Positions 58,095 to 64,000 of a DNA stretch of 64,000 bases are shown piece after piece. The number at the start of each line of letters is the position of its first letter. The stretch's first letter is position 1. The stretch comes from Mytilus trossulus (lineage: Eukaryota; Mollusca; Bivalvia; Mytilida; Mytilidae). Made by a program: the position numbers and the translations under genes. Location: positions 110,142,599-110,206,598 of the forward strand of contig NC_086373.1 in assembly GCF_036588685.1 (NCBI RefSeq). The letters run 5' to 3'. The notes beneath the pieces were generated by a model. It worked only from the letters and a program-made list of their open reading frames with translations, had not been told where the DNA came from and did no database searches.

Positions 58095-59835
58095 GTGAGG
58101 AAGGATCCAGAGATGTCTTAAGCTAATTTCACCTTGTACACCACAGAAAATTGTTAAAATGATGGTTAGTAGTTTTTTATTTATACCTAGTTATCATAAA
58201 TGATTTCAGATAAATATTATTGATAAAGAACAGCAAAAATTCAATAAAATTTTCACTTTTAAATGCATTACTGGCACGGGGCTGAACACTTTTTTTAGGC
58301 ACAGTCATAACTTTGTTTACCCCCCGAGAGATCCGAAATGAATTGTTTATTCAATTGAAAAAGGCAAGAAAAAACTTACATGTAATATAAATAAATTGTA
58401 AGTAAACATGACACAGTATAGTCTTTGTTATGCAATTATCACTCTGGTCTACAGGAATAGCTTATAATCAAGGGAGATAACACACTTCACACGAGTAAAG
58501 TGAGATACATCATACATGTGCTTTTATCCAATGATTTGACCCTGGTCAGTAGATATCATTTGCAAATAAACAGAAAAAAACATGTACATGTATTAAGAAA
58601 ATCATGAATTACTATTGTTAAAGCACACGAGCAAAACACAAGATATTGTCATTTCTCAGTGAAAAAGGGGGAGGGTCAAACCTTCTTGAACACAATATTG
58701 CTATTCAACTACATGTATTAAGCTAGTTAGCTACTACTCATTGCTTCTAATATAAACAGTTTAAATGAAGGTGGCTAAGCCACAAGGGAGAAGCATTTTT
58801 CTTTCTTTGTGATAAAATTTTCAAGAACTAGATTTTCTCTCTCAATAATACTTATGTATTTAAATTAAATGATAACACAGTTTGAGTTATTTTTTTTTGT
58901 CTTATTTCAGTTCCAGACATATCATTACTTTTAAATATGAGATGACAAACTAAAGGTTTTAAAAAGTCCTGAATAACTGGTAAGCATTTTGATTTATTAG
59001 GTAAGCTCTAAATTATTTATTTATGGTATTTGTGCAAATGAAATTACAGTCGGTATGTTAAAAATATGCTTATATGAAAACTGTTGCTATGGTCTTGCTA
59101 TTAAATGAAAAGGCTTGGTTACTGGTCTTTTCGACTCAACATTTCGAGTTAAATCTTGCGTCAACTGATTCTCATGTAACACTGCAAACTCTATTTAGCA
59201 CTATTTTGATCTGTCATTATTTAATGACGCCATAATACGTGTGATGTCACAATGTTTCCTTTAATACCTCATGTGGATTTCTCACTGATAAAGGGTTTTC
59301 ACTGAAATACATGTAAAAAGCCTTTTTTTCTCAAATAGAAATATGTGAATGGACAAGTTTTGAAAATTTGCACTTCATTGCACTCTAATTACATGATAAG
59401 AATGACTTTCCCAGTAGTTTTGAGGGGTTTCCACAGTATTATATACCAGATGTCCACTAGTAAGAATAGTTATTTTGCTGGGTTTTTTTTTATGAAATCT
59501 ACATTTTTGCATAATTTCTCTGTCAAAATGCACTTTAAGACACAAGAAAATGTTATATAATGCTTTAATAGGGTCTGTGTATTGTTATTTAAGGTTATCA
59601 TCAGAAGTTTTGTCCTTGTTTTGACTAGTAAAGGTATACTGGAAGAAATTAATTATACATGCACGTTGTATTAAAAATAAATGAATATAGCGATAAAAGT
59701 GTCATTGCCATATAGTGCTGAAAGACTTTATTTTTTTTCAGAAATGGACAAAAATACACAGATTTATTCAGAATGTCATACCGATGAAGATCACCTAAAA
59801 TTATTTGGAAAAATCAGAACTATGGATTTCAATAT
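58095..59835 (+). repeat. Module B, copy 4
   Basis: Shares the extra-T variant of copy 3. Near 59720 it loses two bases (GCTGAAAGACTT), the first of many small differences to the right. Confidence 0.9.
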
Positions 59836-59851
59836 GGGACAATACCCCTAA
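59744..59851 (+). CDS. Putative 35-residue exon, copy 4
   Basis: Same frame with one substitution (LKLFG instead of LKIFG). Confidence 0.3.
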   Translation: MDKNTQIYSECHTDEDHLKLFGKIRTMDFNMGQYP

Positions 59852-61225
59852 TGCGCCTTGAAATGAGGAACACAAAAGTCACGTGTAAACAAAAAATCTC
59901 TGTGTAGTGATATTTGACACATTTCTATGATAAACAAATAACTGAGCTGAACCATTAGTGTTAATTTAGAAAATAAGGGAACACAGAATAAATGTGTAAA
60001 AACCATGGAGCTATGAAATGTGTTCAAAGTATTAAAATTTCAAAGAACTTATTGTGTTAAAATTGGGATTTTTTACCATGAGGAGCGACATCGCAAAAGG
60101 ATACTCGGGGTTTGCTAAATTACGGAAAAAATGAATCACACTTCGTACCCCGAAAATTTAACCACATATGTAAAAATGTCTCAGCTTCGAAACCAAGCCA
60201 TCATACATATACAAGTTTACGATATGGCTGAGCAACAGAAGAAAACGTTACCATTACGGCCTATGGAATAACAACAATTGCGCATATTGCCCCATCTTAT
60301 ATTGGGACAATACCCCTAATGCGCCTTGAAATGAGGAACACAAAAGTCACGTGTAAACAAAAAAATCTCTGTGTAGTGATATTTGACACATTTCTAAGAT
60401 AAACAAATAACTGAGCTGAACCATTAGTGTTAATTTAGAAAATAAGGGAACACAGAATAAATGTGTAAAAACCATGGAGCTATGAAATGTGTTCAAAGTA
60501 TTAAAATTTCAAAGAACTTATTGTGTTAAAATTGGGATTTTTTACCATGAGGAGCGACATCGCAAAAGGATACTCGGGGTTTGCTAAATTACGGAAAATG
60601 AATCACACTTCGTACCCCGAAAATTTAACCACATATGTAAAATGTCTCAGCTTCGAAACAAGCCATCATACATATACAAGTTTACGATATGGGCTGAGCA
60701 ACAGAAGAAAACGTTACCATTACGGCATATGGAATAACAATTGCGCATATTGGCCCCATCTTATATTGGGACAATACCCCTAATGCGCCTTGAAATGAGG
60801 AACACAAAAGTCACGTGTAAACAAAAAATCTCTGTGTAGTGATATTTGACACATTTCTATGATAAACAAATAACTGAGGCTGAACCATTAGTGTTAATTT
60901 AGAAAATAAGGGGAACACAGAATAAATGTGTAAAAACCATGGAGCTATGAAATGTGTTCAAAGTATTAAAATTTCAAAGAACTTATTGTGTTAAATTGGG
61001 ATTTTTTACCATGAGGAGCGACATCGCAAAAGGATACTCGGGGTTTGCTAAATTACGGAAAATGAATCACACTTCGTACCCCGAAAATTTAACCACATAT
61101 GTAAAAATGTCTCAGCTTCGAAACAAGCCATCATACATATACAAGTTTACGATATGGGCTGAGCAACAGAAGAAAACGTTACCATTACGGCCTATGAATA
61201 ACAATTGCGCATATTGCCCCATCTT
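59836..61225 (+). repeat. Module A, triplet with many small indels
   Basis: Copies at 59836, 60304 and 60768 carry single-base insertions and deletions (for example an extra A near 60126 and an extra C near 60193). Some accidentally join frames into 86-91 codon ORFs that do not exist in the cleaner copies. Confidence 0.88.
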
Positions 61226-62965
61226 GTGAGGAAGGATCCAGAGATGTCTTAAGCTAATTTCACCTTGTACACCACAGAAAATTGTTAAAATGATGGTTAG
61301 TAGTTTTTTATTTATACCTAGTTATCATAAATGATTTCAGATAAATATTATTGATAAAGAACAGCAAAATTCAATAAAATTTTCACTTTTAAATGCATTA
61401 CTGGCACGGGGACTGAACACTTTTTTTAGGCACAGTCATAACTTTGTTTACCCCCGAGAGATCCGAAATGAATTGTTTATTCAATTGAAAAAAGGCAAGA
61501 AAAAACTTACATGTAATATAAATAAATTGTAAGTAAACATGACACAGTAATAGTCTTTGTTATGCAATTATCACTCTGGTCTACAGGAATAGCATATAAT
61601 CAAGGGAGATAACACACTTCACACGAGTAAAGTGAGATACATCATACATGTGCTTTTATCCAATGATTTGGACCCTGGTCAGTAGATATCATTTGCAAAT
61701 AAACAGAAAAAAACATGTACATGTATTAGAAAATCATGAATTACTATTGTTAAAGCACACGAGCAAACACAAGATATTGTCATTTCTCAGTGAAAAAAGG
61801 GTGAGGGTCAACCTTCTTGAACACAATATTGCTATTCAACTACATGTATTATGCTAGTTAGCTACTACTCATTGCTTCTAATATAAACAGTTTAAATGAA
61901 GGTGGCTAAGCCACAAGGGAGAAGCATTTTTCTTTCTTTGTGATAAAATTTTCAAGAACTAGATTTCTCTCTCAATAATACTTATGTATTTAAATTAAAT
62001 GATAACACCAGTTTGAGTTATTTTTTTTTTGTCTTATTTCAGTTCCAGACATATCATTACTTTTAAATATGAGATGACAAACTAAAGGTTTTAAAAAGTC
62101 CTGAATAACTGGTAAGCATTTTGATTTATTAGGTAAGCTCTAAATTATTTATTTATGGTATTTGTGCAAATGAAATTACAGTCGTATGTTAAAAATATGC
62201 TTATATGAAAACTGTTGCTATGGTCTTGCTATTAATGAAAAGGCTTGGTTACTGGTCTTTTCGACTCAACATTTCGAGTTAAATCTTGCGTCAACTGATT
62301 CTCATGTAACACTGCAAACTCTATTTAGCACTATTTTGATCTGTCATTATTTAATGACGCCATAATACGTGTGATGTCACAATGTTTCCTTTAATACCTC
62401 ATGTGGATTTCTCACTGATAAAGGGTTTTCACTGAAATACATGTAAAAAGCCTTTTTTTCTCAAATAGAAATATGTGAATTGGACAAGTTTTGAAAATTT
62501 GCACTTCATTGCACTCTAATTACATGATAAGAATGACTTTCCCAGTAGTTTTGAGGGGTTTCCACAGTATTATATACCAGATGTCCACTAGTAAGAATAG
62601 TTATTTTGCTGGGGTTTTTTTTATGAAATCTACATTTTTGCATAATTTCTCTGTCAAAATGCACTTTAAGACACAAGAAAATGTTATATAATGCTTTAAT
62701 AGGGTCTGTGTATTGTTATTTAAGGTTATCATCAGAAGTTTTGTCCTTGTTTTGACTAGTAAAGTATACTGGAAGAAATTAATTATACATGCACGTTGTA
62801 TTAAAAATAAATGAATATAGCGATAAAAGTGTCATTGCCATATAGTGCTGAAATGACTTTATTTTTTTTCAGAAATGGACAAAAATACACAGATTTATTC
62901 AGAATGTCATACCGATGAGATCACCTAAAAATATTTGGAAAAATCAGAACTATGGATTTCAATAT
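61226..62965 (+). repeat. Module B, copy 5
   Basis: Many one-base indels relative to copies 1-4 (for example an extra G near 61411 and a lost A in GATGAGATC near 62916). It has the G-rich homopolymer variant of copies 1 and 2. Confidence 0.88.
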
Positions 62966-64000
62966 GGGGACAATACCCCTAATGCGCCTTGAAATGAGGA
63001 ACACAAAAGTCACGTGTAAACAAAAAAATCTTCTGTGTAGTGATATTTGACACATTTCTTTGATAAACAAATAACTGAGCTGAACCATTAGTGTTAATTT
63101 AGAAAATAAGGGAACACAGAATAAATGTGTAAAAACCATGGAGCTATGAAATGTGTTCAAAGTATTAAAATTTCAAAGAACTTATTGTGTTAAAATTGGG
63201 ATTTTTTACCATGAGGAGCGACATCGCAAAAGGATACTCGGGGTTTGCTAAATACGGAAAAATGAATCACACTTCGTACCCCGAAAATTTAACCACATAT
63301 GTAAAAATGTCTCAGCTTCGAAACAAGCCATCATACATATACAAGTTTACGATATGGGCTGAGCAACAGAAGAAAACGTTACCATTACGGCCTATGGAAT
63401 AACAATTGCGCATATTGCCCCATCTTATATTGGGACAATACCCCTAATGCGCCTTGAAATGAGGAACACAAAAGTCACGTGTAAACAAAAAATCTCTGTG
63501 TAGTGATATTTGACACATTTCTATGATAAACAAATAACTGAGCTGAACCATTTAGTGTTAATTTAGAAAATAAGGGAACACAGAATAAATGTGTAAAAAC
63601 CATGGAGCTATGAAATGTGTTCAAAGTATTAAAATTTCAAAGAACTTATTGTGTTAAAATTGGGATTTTTTACCATGAGGAGCGACATCGCAAAAGGATA
63701 CTCACGGGGTTTGCTAAATTACGAAAAATGAATCACACTTCGTACCCCGAAAATTTAACCACATATGTAAATATGTCTCAGCTTCGAAACAAGCCATCAT
63801 ACATATACAAGTTTACGATATGGGCTGAGCAACAGAAGAAAACGTTACCATTACGGCCTATGGATAACAATTGCGCATATTGCCCCATCTTATATTGGGA
63901 CAATACCCCTAATGCGCCTTGAAATGAGGAACACAAAAGTCACGTGTAAACAAAAAATCTCTGTGTAGTGATATTTGACACATTTCTATGATAAACAAAT
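62966..64000 (+). repeat. Module A copies at the right edge
   Basis: Copies at 62966, 63432 and 63897 (cut by the window end). The array continues beyond the window. Confidence 0.88.

Larger units (their letters stand above)
48713..64000 (+). repeat. Two-module tandem array (A = 464 bp, B = 1742 bp) running off the right edge
   Basis: Order from left: AA-B-AA-B-AAA-B-AA-B-AAA-B-AAA (last A cut). A copies start at 48713, 49177, 51378, 51842, 54043, 54507, 54971, 57172, 57636, 59836, 60304, 60768, 62966, 63432 and 63897. B copies start at 49636, 52301, 55430, 58095 and 61226. The AAB composite is exactly 2665 bp at first. Copies up to about 59700 look almost identical; from about 59720 on they carry many one-base insertions and deletions. 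Confidence 0.96.

Noticed and set aside
60523-61229. 86- and 91-residue ORFs in module A
   Set aside because: They exist only in copies with extra or missing bases; the cleaner copies at 48713-59700 do not contain them.
63617-63922. 101-residue ORF in module A
   Set aside because: Produced by several one-base indels in a poorly polished copy and starts within AT-rich filler.

Overview
The window is AT-rich, intron-rich metazoan DNA. It is most likely from a bivalve close to Mytilus. That rests on the two clear vertebrate-type orthologues, a mollusc-style peptidoglycan recognition protein, several interspersed repeats I recognise from memory as typical of mussel genomes, and many Penelope-like retroelement remnants. 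Nothing prokaryotic is present.

Layout. (1) 646-3861, minus strand: six exons of a PIPOX-like peroxisomal sarcosine/pipecolate oxidase; the last exon(s) lie beyond the left edge. (2) 3862-10440: intergenic DNA with a dead LINE reverse transcriptase (about 6060-8340, minus) holding two nested terminal-inverted-repeat insertions, plus foldback elements and interspersed repeats. (3) 10445-25509, plus strand: a PARPBP/PARI-like gene whose 11 exons join in phase to 696 codons, ending in a PCNA-binding PIP box. Two of its introns carry unusual minisatellites. The first (10529-12330, about 35-bp unit) is built from the exon 1/intron 1 donor junction. The second (18507-23616, 64-bp unit, about 67 copies, split by an 825-bp repeat) is built from the acceptor junction of exon 8. 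(4) 25690-35800: retroelement graveyard, with a 359-codon Penelope-like RT ORF at 32296-33375 (minus), a possible gag-like relic, and paired dispersed repeats. (5) 35825-44259, minus strand: a peptidoglycan recognition protein gene with a dibasic propeptide, a 22-nt microexon, a Cys-rich domain and a zinc-amidase domain. (6) 44576-44684: an unrecognised terminal exon on the minus strand. (7) 45170-48700: degenerate tandem repeat, noncoding DNA and an RT relic. (8) 48713 to the right edge: a large array of two modules, A (464 bp, with imperfect terminal inverted repeats) and B (1742 bp, with what looks like a spliced gene fragment), in the order AA-B-AA-B-AAA-B-AA-B-AAA-B-AAA.

The genes serve separate functions (amino-acid oxidation, restraint of homologous recombination, innate immunity) and show no operon-like link. 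The most notable result is that two separate minisatellites in one gene are each seeded on a genuine splice junction and multiply that junction tens of times.
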